Part shown: positions 50,493 to 59,470 of the stretch, piece by piece
How the letters are laid out: every line of letters starts with the position of its first letter
How positions within the stretch are numbered: position 1 is the first letter of the stretch
Assembly (NCBI GenBank): GCA_963928055.1
Contig: CAWVDN010000001.1
Coordinates: forward strand, 1,302,001 to 1,366,000
DNA from: Scatomonas sp963928055
GTDB taxonomy: Bacteria; Bacillota; Clostridia; Lachnospirales; Lachnospiraceae
Direction: 5' to 3'
Length of the DNA stretch: 64,000 nucleotides
Program-made: the position numbers and the translations under genes
Notes under the pieces: generated by a model
The model's database searches: none
Seen by the model: the letters and a program-made list of their open reading frames with translations, nothing else
Told to the model about the DNA's origin: nothing

Positions 50493-52517
50493 TCACTCGC
50501 CCAGCATGGAAACCGGATCAAATCCGGATTGGTCGGTCTGCGTTGATAAATTCTCTGGAACCGCAATTCCCAGCACGTTCAACATAGATTCCATATCCGT
50601 GCGGAGGGATTCCATCATTTCTTCTTTTACGTTTTCAAAACCACTATCATAGTAGGCCAACTGGGTGTTTATGTAAAACAGGGTTTCCTTACATTCCGTA
50701 AAACTCATCCCGTCCGGAAGCTGGTTCATATAAAAGGCGTTGTTTTCATATTGATAGACTTCTCCAAATTTTCCATTCTCATCGAAGCCATATAAATGAA
50801 CATACACGGGATTTTGATCCAGAGAATCGTATACCGGAACATACAGATTTCCGGCATTTTCATAAAGGCTAATGCTCATGACCGCCTCATGAAACTCCTT
50901 CCGAGATCTTTGAGAAAAAAGCTTAACAAGCCCACCGTCATCCACCGTAAATATTTCAATATATGGATAGATACCGTTTTCTTCCACGGTATAGAGTAGC
51001 ATCAGTTCGTCAGTGCCGTCCTGATTCAAATCCAACAAGTCAATTTTAAATACGCCTTGTGCGTAGAATTCATTATCGGATCCGCCAAAGGAAAGGTTGC
51101 CGTATCTTCCTATGAAGTTCTCTACCACATCCGCATACAATGCGGTTGTATTGACTGTATCCTGATCCTCCACTGAATCCTCCGCTGAGGCGTCCTGATC
51201 GGATTCTCCAAAATAAATCATCGATCCGCCTTGTTTATCCGGGAGGAAGCAGTCATACCGATGACTGGTTGCATCACCCTGCATCCAGCACGAATCATTG
51301 GCGCCGGCATAAATAAAGGCAGGAATCCTTTCAACCTCGTCAAAGACCGTTTCCTCCATGGTCTCTGTATTGAGGAAGTGGAGAGTCATATCCTTATAAT
51401 AGTAGAGCCCATTCTCGGAAAGGCAAAATCTGTTATATACGTCATCATCATAGGACGCAAGGGTTTCCGTACTTCCGTCCTCGATGTTTAACCGGTAAAT
51501 ATTGTCTAAATCCGCATAATACAGATAATCGCCTTTGGGAATGAAGGAGAAATATTTCCCCACATCATCATTGCCCTGCGACGGCACTTTTCCGATTTCC
51601 GCTGCCTCAGAATTTACCGCTTTTCGGTATAGGGTTTCGCCCATGATATTATTCTCCATGTCAGGGACAAAATAATAATAGTATCCGTTTTGATACGCTA
51701 CAAAGCAGGCAGGCCCCTCAAGGTCAAGAAAATCCTCCTGTCTGCATAGCTCACCGGTATTCAGATCCAGCCGGTAGAAGGAAAATCTGTTTCCGAATAT
51801 AAGATAGTCATTAAAGAAGTAAGCGCCTTCCATTTGAGACAGTAAATCGCCATGTGTATTGAGCTGCTCATAGCTTACAAGGGTCCCGTTTTCCTTGCCG
51901 TTTTTGCTGAGCCAATGAATTTCGTATTCATCATTGCCCTGTTCTGTGGCTTTTGTGATTTCGATAAAGCAGATTTTTTCGTTCCAGAGGAAAATACCGC
52001 CCATGGGATACTGACTCCACCCATCGCCTTTAATTTCTTCTGCTTCGTATAGAATCTCCGGCTTCCCACGCAGATCATTGCTAACTCGCTTAATGCAGGG
52101 CTCCCAGGTTTCGGTCTCGCTTAGAAAATATGTGTACTGGTCATCATAAACAACCGTGGAGCCCAGAGGGATAGAACTGCCGTCGCCTTTGGAGCCGCCT
52201 TTAATGCAGAACACAAAAATCAGCGCCACGGCAAGAATGACCGCAAGCATCACGCCGCCAACAGAAAGACCGATCACAAGCTCCTTTTTTGATTTTTTCC
52301 CGTGGGTCGCAGCACCGCTGCTCATTTGAACACTGAAATTTTCCGCCTCCATAAGCGGCTCCGATTTCGTCGCCTGGATATTTACCGTTTCATCCGGTAT
52401 GCCTGCCGGTTGCTGCGGCACCGGCCAAGCTTCTTGTGATATCTTTACAGGCGCACCACACGTATTGCAAAATTTCGCGTCATCCGGCAAAAGGTTCCCG
52501 CACTTTGAACAGAACAT
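50493..52517 (-). CDS. Zinc-ribbon membrane protein with beta-propeller-like ectodomain (674 residues)
   Basis: N-terminal zinc ribbon MFCSKCGNLLPDDAKFCNTC, a linker, one membrane segment at about 86-110 (ELVIGLSVGGVMLAVILAVA), then a long extracytoplasmic region with repeated YYYF/LYY strands (DYLYYADLDNIYRLNIEDG) typical of DUF5050-like propellers, and a C-terminal EF-like DLNQDGTDELML. The end of the natural protein may lie beyond the stop. It could sense envelope or ligand signals for the two-component system transcribed divergently next to it. Confidence 0.6.
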   Translation of the reverse strand: MFCSKCGNLLPDDAKFCNTCGAPVKISQEAWPVPQQPAGIPDETVNIQATKSEPLMEAENFSVQMSSGAATHGKKSKKELVIGLSVGGVMLAVILAVALIFVFCIKGGSKGDGSSIPLGSTVVYDDQYTYFLSETETWEPCIKRVSNDLRGKPEILYEAEEIKGDGWSQYPMGGIFLWNEKICFIEITKATEQGNDEYEIHWLSKNGKENGTLVSYEQLNTHGDLLSQMEGAYFFNDYLIFGNRFSFYRLDLNTGELCRQEDFLDLEGPACFVAYQNGYYYYFVPDMENNIMGETLYRKAVNSEAAEIGKVPSQGNDDVGKYFSFIPKGDYLYYADLDNIYRLNIEDGSTETLASYDDDVYNRFCLSENGLYYYKDMTLHFLNTETMEETVFDEVERIPAFIYAGANDSCWMQGDATSHRYDCFLPDKQGGSMIYFGESDQDASAEDSVEDQDTVNTTALYADVVENFIGRYGNLSFGGSDNEFYAQGVFKIDLLDLNQDGTDELMLLYTVEENGIYPYIEIFTVDDGGLVKLFSQRSRKEFHEAVMSISLYENAGNLYVPVYDSLDQNPVYVHLYGFDENGKFGEVYQYENNAFYMNQLPDGMSFTECKETLFYINTQLAYYDSGFENVKEEMMESLRTDMESMLNVLGIAVPENLSTQTDQSGFDPVSMLGE

Positions 52518-52680
52518 AATCTCTACTCCTTTCGCTTGCAGGAGCCAAAAGCAGCTCCAACTTATTTTCTATCTCATTTTACCTGAAGCAGTAAAAAAGT
52601 GCCCCACACAATCAGGTGGTTTTCAGAAAATAATTTGAAAACATTCTATACACTACCCTTTTGTGTAGGGCAAAATTAAT

Positions 52681-52695
52681 CTGCTGTGCTATAAT
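52681..52695 (+). promoter_or_regulatory. Extended -10 promoter of the two-component operon
   Basis: TGCTATAAT (52687-52695), i.e. TGn before a consensus TATAAT, about 50 bases before the ATG. No good -35 is seen. An imperfect dyad CTACCC/GTAGGG lies just upstream (52654-52671) and may bind the response regulator. Confidence 0.55.
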
Positions 52696-52744
52696 ATTCT
52701 TGTCTTATTCTAAGGAATCATCTTTGGACAAGGAGGGGTATCTG

Positions 52745-54385
52745 ATGGATGAGCGAAAAAAATCCGTTGTTCGCCTTTTTGCGGCAGCGGTGCTGTTGTT
52801 TGCAGTCTCCGCATACCGGCAGCTCAGCATGCGGTATTGGCCGGAGGATTTTCTACAGCCATATCTTGTCTGGGCGGTCTATATGCTGCTCCTCTTTGGC
52901 TGGCAGCATACCATTACAACAAAAATCATGCAGAAGTCCATGCGCAGCCACCTGACGGCGCAGAATATCGTCAGTATCCTGTATTTAACGGTTCGCTTCG
53001 TCCAGGACGCCTTCCTCTACACCGATATTCCATGGATGCGCTTTACCGGATACTTTATCAATATAGCCGCCGTTTTCATACCGCTGTTCGGTCTTTACAG
53101 TGCATTCTATCTTGGCAAAGCTGAGGATTACCGAATCAGCAAAAAGTGGTATCTGCTCCTGATACCGGCTTGTTTTCTGAGCGTAATGGCGCTGACCAAC
53201 GATCTGCATCATTTTTTCTATTATATCGTGCCAAATGAGCCACAGCCGAATTTGTATTTTCACCCATACATTGGCACATATATGATTCACATATGGGCGC
53301 TTAGTATCATTGCATATCAGGTGTATGTGATTTATCAACGTAACGGCACGGCAAAGTCAGATCCGTTTTACCGAAAGCTGGCTCCCTTCTACGAGCCGAT
53401 TTTACTCTTTCTGTTCAGTATTCCTTATGCTGCGACGGCCTACGTAATGCGGTTTGAGCTTGTGGAATATTCGGCGGGACTGATTTTCATCATCGTGCTT
53501 TGCTGGCAGCTCTATATTTTGACCGGGCTGATTCCCGTAAACACGCAGTACGGCGAAGTGTTCCGGCGGTCTACGGTGGCAATGCAGACTCTTTCCCCAA
53601 GTGGGGAGACGATTGCAACATCGGAAAACGCGGCGGATATCACACCGGTTATACTGGAATCCCTAAAGCAGAATCAGCATTTTTCTGTTACGGAAGATGT
53701 TATCATGCACCTGCATCAAATCCCGGGTGGGTATATGGTCTGGCAGACCGATCTCTCGCAGATCAATCAGGCTTTACGGGAGCTTCAGAGACTGAATGCG
53801 GAACTGGAAGAAGAACAAGATCTGCTGGCGCAGGAAATCCGCGTTCAATCAGATGAGGCAAGCATTCAGGCGCGCAATGGTATTTATGACAGCTTATCCT
53901 CAGAGGTTGCCGGACAGCTCACCCTGCTGACAAAGCTTTTATCGAAGGAATCCCTTTCGTCAGACGACTGGAATCACATCTGCCTCATCGGTACTTATAT
54001 CAAACGATTCTGCAATCTGCAGCTTACTTATCAGGAAACACAAACGATACCGATGGGTGATTTGGCTCTCAGCTTACAGGACATGGCCAAATGTATGAAG
54101 AATATCGGCATCCGAACAAGCCTGGATTTTTGTCCCATATCGAATTTAGAACCAGAGCTGATTCTTCTCATCATGAAAACTTTGGAAGAGATTTTAGAGG
54201 AGGCAGATTTTCGTCTGACTTCTGTGGCAATCCAAATCAGCGATACGGTTTGCTTTGAGATTACCGGTACAGATCACGAGTTTGTTTCCCGTTCTTTAGA
54301 AGGCGGATATAGCCTTCAGACAGAGAAAATTCCGGCAGGCTATCGGCTTCTACTTTTGAAAGAAGGAGAGGTGGGGCAGTCATGA
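52745..54385 (+). CDS. 7TM sensor with degenerate histidine-kinase core
   Basis: 546 residues from ATG 52745, preceded by GGAGGGG. Seven membrane segments fill about residues 8-260. A linker and a coiled coil (about 335-365, ELQRLNAELEEEQDLLAQ) follow, then a HisKA_3-like helix ARNGIYDSLSSEVAGQL. The phosphoacceptor His of the usual IHDSL is Tyr here, and the ATPase-like C-terminus lacks the N-box Asn (LEEILEEADFRL). It is therefore probably a sensor that cannot phosphorylate itself and works through the kinase encoded next. It overlaps that gene by four bases. Confidence 0.75.
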   Translation: MDERKKSVVRLFAAAVLLFAVSAYRQLSMRYWPEDFLQPYLVWAVYMLLLFGWQHTITTKIMQKSMRSHLTAQNIVSILYLTVRFVQDAFLYTDIPWMRFTGYFINIAAVFIPLFGLYSAFYLGKAEDYRISKKWYLLLIPACFLSVMALTNDLHHFFYYIVPNEPQPNLYFHPYIGTYMIHIWALSIIAYQVYVIYQRNGTAKSDPFYRKLAPFYEPILLFLFSIPYAATAYVMRFELVEYSAGLIFIIVLCWQLYILTGLIPVNTQYGEVFRRSTVAMQTLSPSGETIATSENAADITPVILESLKQNQHFSVTEDVIMHLHQIPGGYMVWQTDLSQINQALRELQRLNAELEEEQDLLAQEIRVQSDEASIQARNGIYDSLSSEVAGQLTLLTKLLSKESLSSDDWNHICLIGTYIKRFCNLQLTYQETQTIPMGDLALSLQDMAKCMKNIGIRTSLDFCPISNLEPELILLIMKTLEEILEEADFRLTSVAIQISDTVCFEITGTDHEFVSRSLEGGYSLQTEKIPAGYRLLLLKEGEVGQS

Positions 54386-55413
54386 AAAAGAAAACATCAG
54401 CCAAAATGATCAAAAAGGCAATCGATTCCTATCCCGGCGGCATCTGTTTCTCTGCATTGGACGGGCGGGTCATTCTTGTTAATGAGAAAATGAATCAGCT
54501 GATGCTTGAACTGACCGGACACACGATTTTGAATGCAAAGGTGGCATGGGAGGAACTCGCAAACTTTTCCAATAACGGCAAGGCGGAAAAACTGAATCAG
54601 TCCTGGTTACCGAAAGATCCGGACAATGAAAATGGAAGCACCCACCAACAGTTGTTCTTCCGCTTCTCCGACAGCTCGGTCTGGCGTTTTGAACTGAGAT
54701 TTCTTGATTCCAATACCGTTCAGATCGAGGCGGCGGAAATTACAGAACTCTACCGACTCAGCGAAGAACTGTACGAGAACACCATTCGGCTGCAGGATAT
54801 GCAAAAGCGTCAGAAAGCCTTGCTGGACAGTATCGTGGAAGTCAATTTGAATAAAGAGATTCTCACCGCGAAAATGCATATCCATGATGAGCTGGGTCAT
54901 TGTCTGCTGGCCACCACTAAGGCAATTACGGAAGACAGTCTGGCTGAGAATGCCGACACACTGCGGAAAAGCTGGAACAGTACCATTCAGGATTTTTCCA
55001 ATATTTCTACCGTGTGGACGGTTCCCGATTCCTCTCTGCAGCCCGAACTGATGCAGGTGGCAGAGCTGATTGGCTGTAAGGTTGTATTCCTTGGCGAACA
55101 GCCAAAAAGTCGCAAGGCATTACAGCTTTTGTATGCCGCCGTCCGCGAGGCACTCACCAATGCGGTACGCCATGCGGACGCTACGGAACTGACGGTAAAA
55201 ATCGAGCAGAACGAGAAAAGTTATCACATAGAGATATCCAATAACGGCAGCGTCACTGTCTCAAAAATCACGGAAGGCAACGGCCTTAGCGCATTAAGAC
55301 AGCGGCTGGAGCAGGAAGGGGCTTCTTTGGAAGTATGCTGCAATGGCAGTGTTTCTCTGCTTGTAGATATTCCCTTTGATTTTGATAAGCCACAGAAAGG
55401 AGGACGGAAATGA
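54382..55413 (+). CDS. Cytosolic NarL-type histidine kinase
   Basis: 343 residues, no membrane segment. The N-terminal 110 residues are PAS-like. The HisKA_3 box is intact (MHIHDELGHCLLATT, with the phospho-His) and the ATPase domain has AVREALTNAVRHADATELTV (N-box) and EGNGLSALRQRL (G-box). It overlaps both neighbours by four bases (ATGA). It can form a heteromer with the 7TM partner and phosphorylate the response regulator downstream. Confidence 0.85.
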   Translation: MKKKTSAKMIKKAIDSYPGGICFSALDGRVILVNEKMNQLMLELTGHTILNAKVAWEELANFSNNGKAEKLNQSWLPKDPDNENGSTHQQLFFRFSDSSVWRFELRFLDSNTVQIEAAEITELYRLSEELYENTIRLQDMQKRQKALLDSIVEVNLNKEILTAKMHIHDELGHCLLATTKAITEDSLAENADTLRKSWNSTIQDFSNISTVWTVPDSSLQPELMQVAELIGCKVVFLGEQPKSRKALQLLYAAVREALTNAVRHADATELTVKIEQNEKSYHIEISNNGSVTVSKITEGNGLSALRQRLEQEGASLEVCCNGSVSLLVDIPFDFDKPQKGGRK

Positions 55414-56033
55414 TACAAGTTTTAGTAGTAGAAGATTCCAGGATTACCCGGGACGCCATCGAGAGCCAGATTGCCAAATCAAAAAAATATGTCCTGTACG
55501 CCTCCATAGAAAATGCGGCAAATGCAGAAATTGCCTGTCTGCGTGGAAGTGTCGATTTGATCCTGATGGATGTCTGCACTGCCGATGAAGAATCAGGGCT
55601 GAAAGCTGCGGCAAAGATCAAACAGTACAATCCTAAAATCAAGATTGTCATTATGACTTCCATGCCGGAGCATTCCTTTATCCAAAAGGCGAAAACATGC
55701 GGTTGTAATGGCTTTTGGTACAAGGAATATGGCAGCACTGCTTTGATGGAGGTTTGCGACCGGGTGATGAACGGCGAATTTGTTTATCCCGAGGACACGC
55801 CGGTAATTCGTATTGGGTATAGCAACAGCGCTGAGTTTACCAGTCGAGAATTTGATATTATCCGGGAGCTGGTGCAAGGCAGGAAATACGAGGAGATTGC
55901 GGCAGATCTGGATATTACACTAAATACAGTCAAGTACCACATCAAGAATATCTTGCAGAAAACGGGCTATCAGAACACCTTGCAGTTGGTGGCTGAGGTC
56001 GTAGAAAAACGATTGATTTTACCAAAATATTAA
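55410..56033 (+). CDS. NarL/FixJ-family response regulator
   Basis: 207 residues. The receiver domain has EDSRIT, the phospho-Asp in LILMDVCTA, the Thr/Ser in VIMTSMP and the Lys in WYKEYG. The C-terminal LuxR-type HTH is FTSREFDIIRELVQGRKYEE and DITLNTVKYHIKNIL. It controls transcription after phosphorylation by the kinase next to it. Its targets could be the divergent zinc-ribbon genes, which is inference from position only. Confidence 0.9.
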   Translation: MIQVLVVEDSRITRDAIESQIAKSKKYVLYASIENAANAEIACLRGSVDLILMDVCTADEESGLKAAAKIKQYNPKIKIVIMTSMPEHSFIQKAKTCGCNGFWYKEYGSTALMEVCDRVMNGEFVYPEDTPVIRIGYSNSAEFTSREFDIIRELVQGRKYEEIAADLDITLNTVKYHIKNILQKTGYQNTLQLVAEVVEKRLILPKY

Positions 56034-56104
56034 TTAAGAATCCACTGGACTTCCTGCAACATATGCCGTAAGCTATACTTCTAAAAAGGAAAGGCGGGGT
56101 TATT

Positions 56105-56506
56105 ATGGTTTGCACTTATGAAGAATATTTAAAGCAACCAAAAGCGATTACATTTGGAAAAATGCAAATATTTCATGCGGAAATGCTTGCCGAGATTGGC
56201 GCAGACACGGAAGCACTAGAGCTATATGACGAGTTAATGAAGGTTGCAACTCGCTATGCTGCAATCCGGGCAAATTGGCTACTGCTTAGCCGTGAGGAGA
56301 AAAGCGAGCAGGACTCTGGCAGGACTTCCTGCCACAACTCCGTGATAACGCATTTCAATATGCTGGTGCGTTATTTAAAACAACAAGGCAAAGCCGCCGC
56401 ATGGCGTGACGAACTTGGCTATGAAGAGGATAATCCATATAACCGCAAAGCCATCGGAGACTTCGCCTGCTATTTAGCTTTCGTGAATGGAATAAATGCA
56501 AGATAA
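56105..56506 (+). CDS. Hypothetical protein (133 residues)
   Basis: Ribosome site AAAGGCGGGG before ATG 56105. Mostly helical: TFGKMQIFHAEMLAEIGAD and LELYDELMKVATRYAAI. A small domain of this kind occurs as DUF3232-type proteins in mobile DNA of gut Firmicutes; this is from memory and is not certain. It is 71 bases from the response regulator and ends before a good terminator. Confidence 0.5.
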   Translation: MVCTYEEYLKQPKAITFGKMQIFHAEMLAEIGADTEALELYDELMKVATRYAAIRANWLLLSREEKSEQDSGRTSCHNSVITHFNMLVRYLKQQGKAAAWRDELGYEEDNPYNRKAIGDFACYLAFVNGINAR

Positions 56507-56511
56507 TTTTA

Positions 56512-56540
56512 GACCGCCGAGTTTAGCTCGACGGTCTTTT
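56512..56540 (+). terminator. Terminator after the 133-residue gene
   Basis: GACCGCCGAG-TTTAG-CTCGACGGTC, one mismatch, followed by TTTT. Confidence 0.75.
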
Positions 56541-56684
56541 ACTCGCGTGAAACTTCTCGGCTCAATTCTGTTGCGGATTGATTTTTAGGAGAGCCGATCT
56601 AAAAGTATAAAAGCATCGAACTTATGCTTTTAATGCTTTCCTATATAAGTTATCTTGTTTCTACAATTAATCAGGAGACTCGAT

Positions 56685-56765
56685 ATGCTCGAGAAAATAG
56701 TTTGGTGGATTGAGGCTACGTGGGGACGCTATAAGTTATATAGAAAACTAAAAAAGATAACATAA
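56685..56765 (+). CDS. 26-residue Trp/Lys-rich peptide ORF
   Basis: AGGAGA is six bases before the ATG. The peptide starts MLEKIVWWIEATWGRYKLYR and ends KLKKIT. It has three Trp, a hydrophobic first half and a strongly cationic second half, so it would be an amphipathic, membrane-active helix. Such peptides occur as leaderless bacteriocins or type I toxins. There is no adjacent transporter or immunity gene. The only support is the ribosome site and composition. Confidence 0.4.
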   Translation: MLEKIVWWIEATWGRYKLYRKLKKIT

Positions 56766-56800
56766 AAATAGGGGGCTATCGGGAAATAGATAGTCCAAAA

Positions 56801-56840
56801 CAGGGGCAGCTGTGACTCGTTTGAGTCACAGCTGCCCCTG
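56801..56840. repeat. Perfect 18-bp hairpin upstream of the IS1182-type remnant
   Basis: Arms CAGGGGCAGCTGTGACTC / GAGTCACAGCTGCCCCTG with loop GTTT. It could be a terminator (AAATTT follows) or one end of a mobile element. Confidence 0.6.
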
Positions 56841-56964
56841 AAATTTATCCCTTAAAAAGAGAAAAAGATGGCTAACGACAACCATCTTTTTCCCCGTTCC
56901 ATGTTATAATGGAACTATGCTAACCAAAGATTATTATAACGACTTTTTTGATTTTGGGCAACAG

Positions 56965-56990
56965 AAAATCAACTTCAGTTTCTTCGAATT
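56965..56990. repeat. Left copy of the 26-bp direct repeat flanking the inner IS
   Basis: Starts AAAATCAACTTCAGTTTCTT and is identical to 58059-58084. It is unusually long for a target duplication. Confidence 0.85.
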
Positions 56991-58058
56991 TTGTAGGATT
57001 ACAATACATGTGTTACAACTGAATATTTAAAAAGCGGAAATACCATTTCTGTGTTATATTTTTAGCGACCAAACCAAAACACAACAAGAAAGGATGTATT
57101 CCCGCATGGCTAGTATAACACAAGATATGAGATTTCGTCTATCACTGATTAACTACTCTGAACGCTATGGTGTTTCCAATGCCGCCAGAAAATATAAGAC
57201 CAACCGACAGTATATCTATCGCTGGAAAAAACGCTATGACGGCTCCTGGGATTCCTTGAGAGATCGTTCCAGGCGTCCACACCACCATCCAAAGCAGCAT
57301 ACCACGGATGAGGCAGAGCTGATCTCCCGTATGCGCCGACGTAATCCTCATGCCGGGCTTGTGATTTTCTGGGTCAAGCTCCGGCAAAAAGGATACTCCC
57401 GTTCCATTTCCGGCCTTTACCGCTTTCTCAAAAAGCAAGGCATGATGGCTGTCCATCCGCCTAATCCCAAATACATCCCCAAGCCTTATGAAAAGATGGA
57501 GTATCCGGGACAGCGTATCCAGGTAGATGTCAAATTTGTTCCTTCCGCCTGTTTGAAAAACAGCAAGGTGATCGGAAAACAATTCTTCCAGTATACCGCC
57601 ATCGACGAGTATTCCAGATGGCGTTTTGTAGAAGCTTTTGAGGAACACAGCACTTATTCTTCCGCACAGTTTGTGGAGCACCTTATCAAAGCATTCCCCT
57701 GCAGGATTGAATGTATCCAGACTGACAACGGAACGGAGTTCACCAACCGGTTTACCACTCATCGGGATAAACCGACCCTTTTCCAGAAATGTCTGGAGAA
57801 GCATGGGATACGGCATAAAGTAATCCGCCCTTACACACCCAGACATAATGGGAAAGTGGAACGCAGCCACAGGAAGGATAACGAGAGATTCTATGCCACC
57901 CATCTGTTCTATTCGTTTGAGGACTTTGCTGCCCAGCTCAAAGTGTATAACCGGAGGGATTATAATCATTTTCCCATGCGTCCCCTTGGATGGAAAACAC
58001 CCAATGAAGTGCTTTGGGATTATTTACGCTCAGTGTAACAAATGTTTGACAAACCTAC
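56991..58058 (+). mobile_element. IS481-like insertion sequence nested in the IS1182 remnant
   Basis: About 1.07 kb between 26-bp direct repeats. Terminal inverted repeats begin TTGTAGG at the left and read, on the reverse strand, TTTGTAGGTTTGTC at the right; they share TGTAGG.TT and continue to TGTTACA. It carries one transposase gene. Removing it restores the IS1182 frame. Confidence 0.8.
57106..58038 (+). CDS. DDE integrase-type transposase (IS481-like)
   Basis: 310 residues from ATG 57106; an earlier ATG at 57094 directly abuts the AAGG and is less likely. An N-terminal HTH (YGVSNAARKYKTNRQYIYRW) binds the ends. The rve core has the catalytic Asp in IQVDVKF, the second in QTDNGTEF and the Glu in NGKVERSHRKD. 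The protein looks complete, so the element may be active. Confidence 0.88.
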   Translation: MASITQDMRFRLSLINYSERYGVSNAARKYKTNRQYIYRWKKRYDGSWDSLRDRSRRPHHHPKQHTTDEAELISRMRRRNPHAGLVIFWVKLRQKGYSRSISGLYRFLKKQGMMAVHPPNPKYIPKPYEKMEYPGQRIQVDVKFVPSACLKNSKVIGKQFFQYTAIDEYSRWRFVEAFEEHSTYSSAQFVEHLIKAFPCRIECIQTDNGTEFTNRFTTHRDKPTLFQKCLEKHGIRHKVIRPYTPRHNGKVERSHRKDNERFYATHLFYSFEDFAAQLKVYNRRDYNHFPMRPLGWKTPNEVLWDYLRSV

Positions 58059-58084
58059 AAAATCAACTTCAGTTTCTTCGAATT
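58059..58084. repeat. Right copy of the 26-bp direct repeat
   Basis: Identical to 56965-56990. Its first bases also complete the right terminal repeat (CCTACAAAA). Confidence 0.85.
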
Positions 58085-59351
58085 GAGTTTACCCGATGAC
58101 GATCCAGTCTATACCCTGAAAAAAGTGATGGAGGAATTAGATTTTTCAGGCCTGCTGGCCTGTTATTCAAGCAGGGGAAGAACCGGGTATAACCCGATCA
58201 TGCTGTATGCTGTCGTTACCTACGCAAACATGCGTGGGGTCAGGTCTGTTGACCGTATCGTGGACTTATGCCAGAGGGACCTTGCTTTTATCTGGCTGAC
58301 CAAAGGGCAGAAGCCCCAGCGGGATGCGTTTTACGATCTTAAAGGGAAAAAGCTGACGGGAGAAGTCCTGGATGGATTGAATTACCAGTTCATGCGCCGT
58401 TTGGAAAAGGAAGGCCTTGTCACGCTGAAAGAGCTCTACATCGATGGGACAAAGATCGAAGCGAACGCAAACAGATATACGTTCGTCTGGCGGGGCAGCC
58501 TCAACTATCACCTTGCCGGTCTGCTGGACACCATAGATGCCCTTTATTCAAAGTATAATACGCTTCTGTCTGAGAACGGGTACGGCCCCAGATACGACCT
58601 TGATCACGGTTTTAGAAAAGCACCGGAATGCGTTTGGAGATACGTTGGAGGCGGTGACTGCCGACAGCGGCTACTGCAGCGAGAAGAACCTGCTGTATCT
58701 GAAAGAAAAGGAGATCAAAAGCTTCATCAAACTCCAGGACCATGAGAAGCGGAAAACCCGAGCTTATAAGGAAGATATCGGAAAGTATCCCAACATGACA
58801 TACGCCGTCTTTGAAGATGAGCATTATTATATCTGCCATGACGGAAGGGAACTGCGCCATATCCGGACGGAAAGCAAAGAGCTGGACGGCTATACCCAGA
58901 CGGTGGAAGTATACGGCTGCGCGGACTGCAGCGGCTGTGAGCATAGATCCAAATGTCTTTACAGATACAATGCGGAAAAAATCCGGACCGGAATAAGGTC
59001 ATGAAGATCAATGAACGCTGGGAAGAACTGAAGGAAGAATCCAATGCGAATATCCAGAGTGAAGAAGGGATCCTGAAACGCCAGACACGATCGATCCAGA
59101 CAGAAGGGCACTTTGGAGATATCAAAGAGAACGAGAACTTCCGCCGTTTTCATTACCGTTCAGCGGAAAAAGTGTATAAAGAGTTCATGTTGTATGCAAT
59201 AGGCCGGAACATCCTGAAATACCACCGGTTCCTGCATCATGAAATCGAGAAATACGAAGGAAAAAAGGAGCAGAAAGCCGCCTGATTGAAGGAGCGCCCC
59301 TGCAATCCAGAACAAGGGGACTTTTGCGCCCTAAAATACGAGGGATAAAAA

Positions 59352-59418
59352 GAAAGAGACATTCCGACAGAGAATCCGGTTTCTGGAAAAATCCGAATTC
59401 TCTGGGATTGTCTCTTTC
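59352..59418 (-). terminator. Terminator after the nitroreductase gene
   Basis: GAAAGAGAC (59352-59360) and GTCTCTTTC (59410-59418) pair, with an inner AGAGAATcc/…GAATTCTCT stem. The minus strand continues as TTTCTTTTTATC. Confidence 0.65.
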
Positions 59419-59470
59419 CTGCGTGTTAGGGATTAAAATTCGGTATTAACCGACTTCCCCTTACTGCGTT

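Larger units (their letters stand above)
56917..59285 (+). pseudogene. Decayed IS1182-type transposase, interrupted by another IS
   Basis: The start MLTKDYYNDFFDFGQQKINF (56917-56990) joins, after removal of the inner IS, to ELSLPDDDPVYTLKKVMEEL at 58085. The DDE N-terminal part (YNPIMLYAVVTYANMRG, LYIDGTKIEANANRYTF) continues to about 58600. Then the frame changes and the central region is lost; TADSGYCSEKNLLYL resumes in another frame. At an A6 run (58977-58982) the frame changes again to NKVMKINERWEELKEES and ends at 59285. It cannot make an active transposase. Confidence 0.85.

Noticed and set aside
56801..56840. CRISPR repeat
   Set aside because: It is a single perfect hairpin with no repeated spacing. 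No CRISPR array or cas gene is seen anywhere in the window.
57142..57969. 275-codon minus-strand frame opposite the IS481-like transposase
   Set aside because: The plus-strand protein carries the DDE catalytic motifs; the opposite frame has none.
44418..59330. Integrative conjugative element or prophage as the source of the island
   Set aside because: No integrase at an attachment site, relaxase, or structural phage gene is seen, and the tRNA genes are far away. The only mobile genes are insertion sequences.
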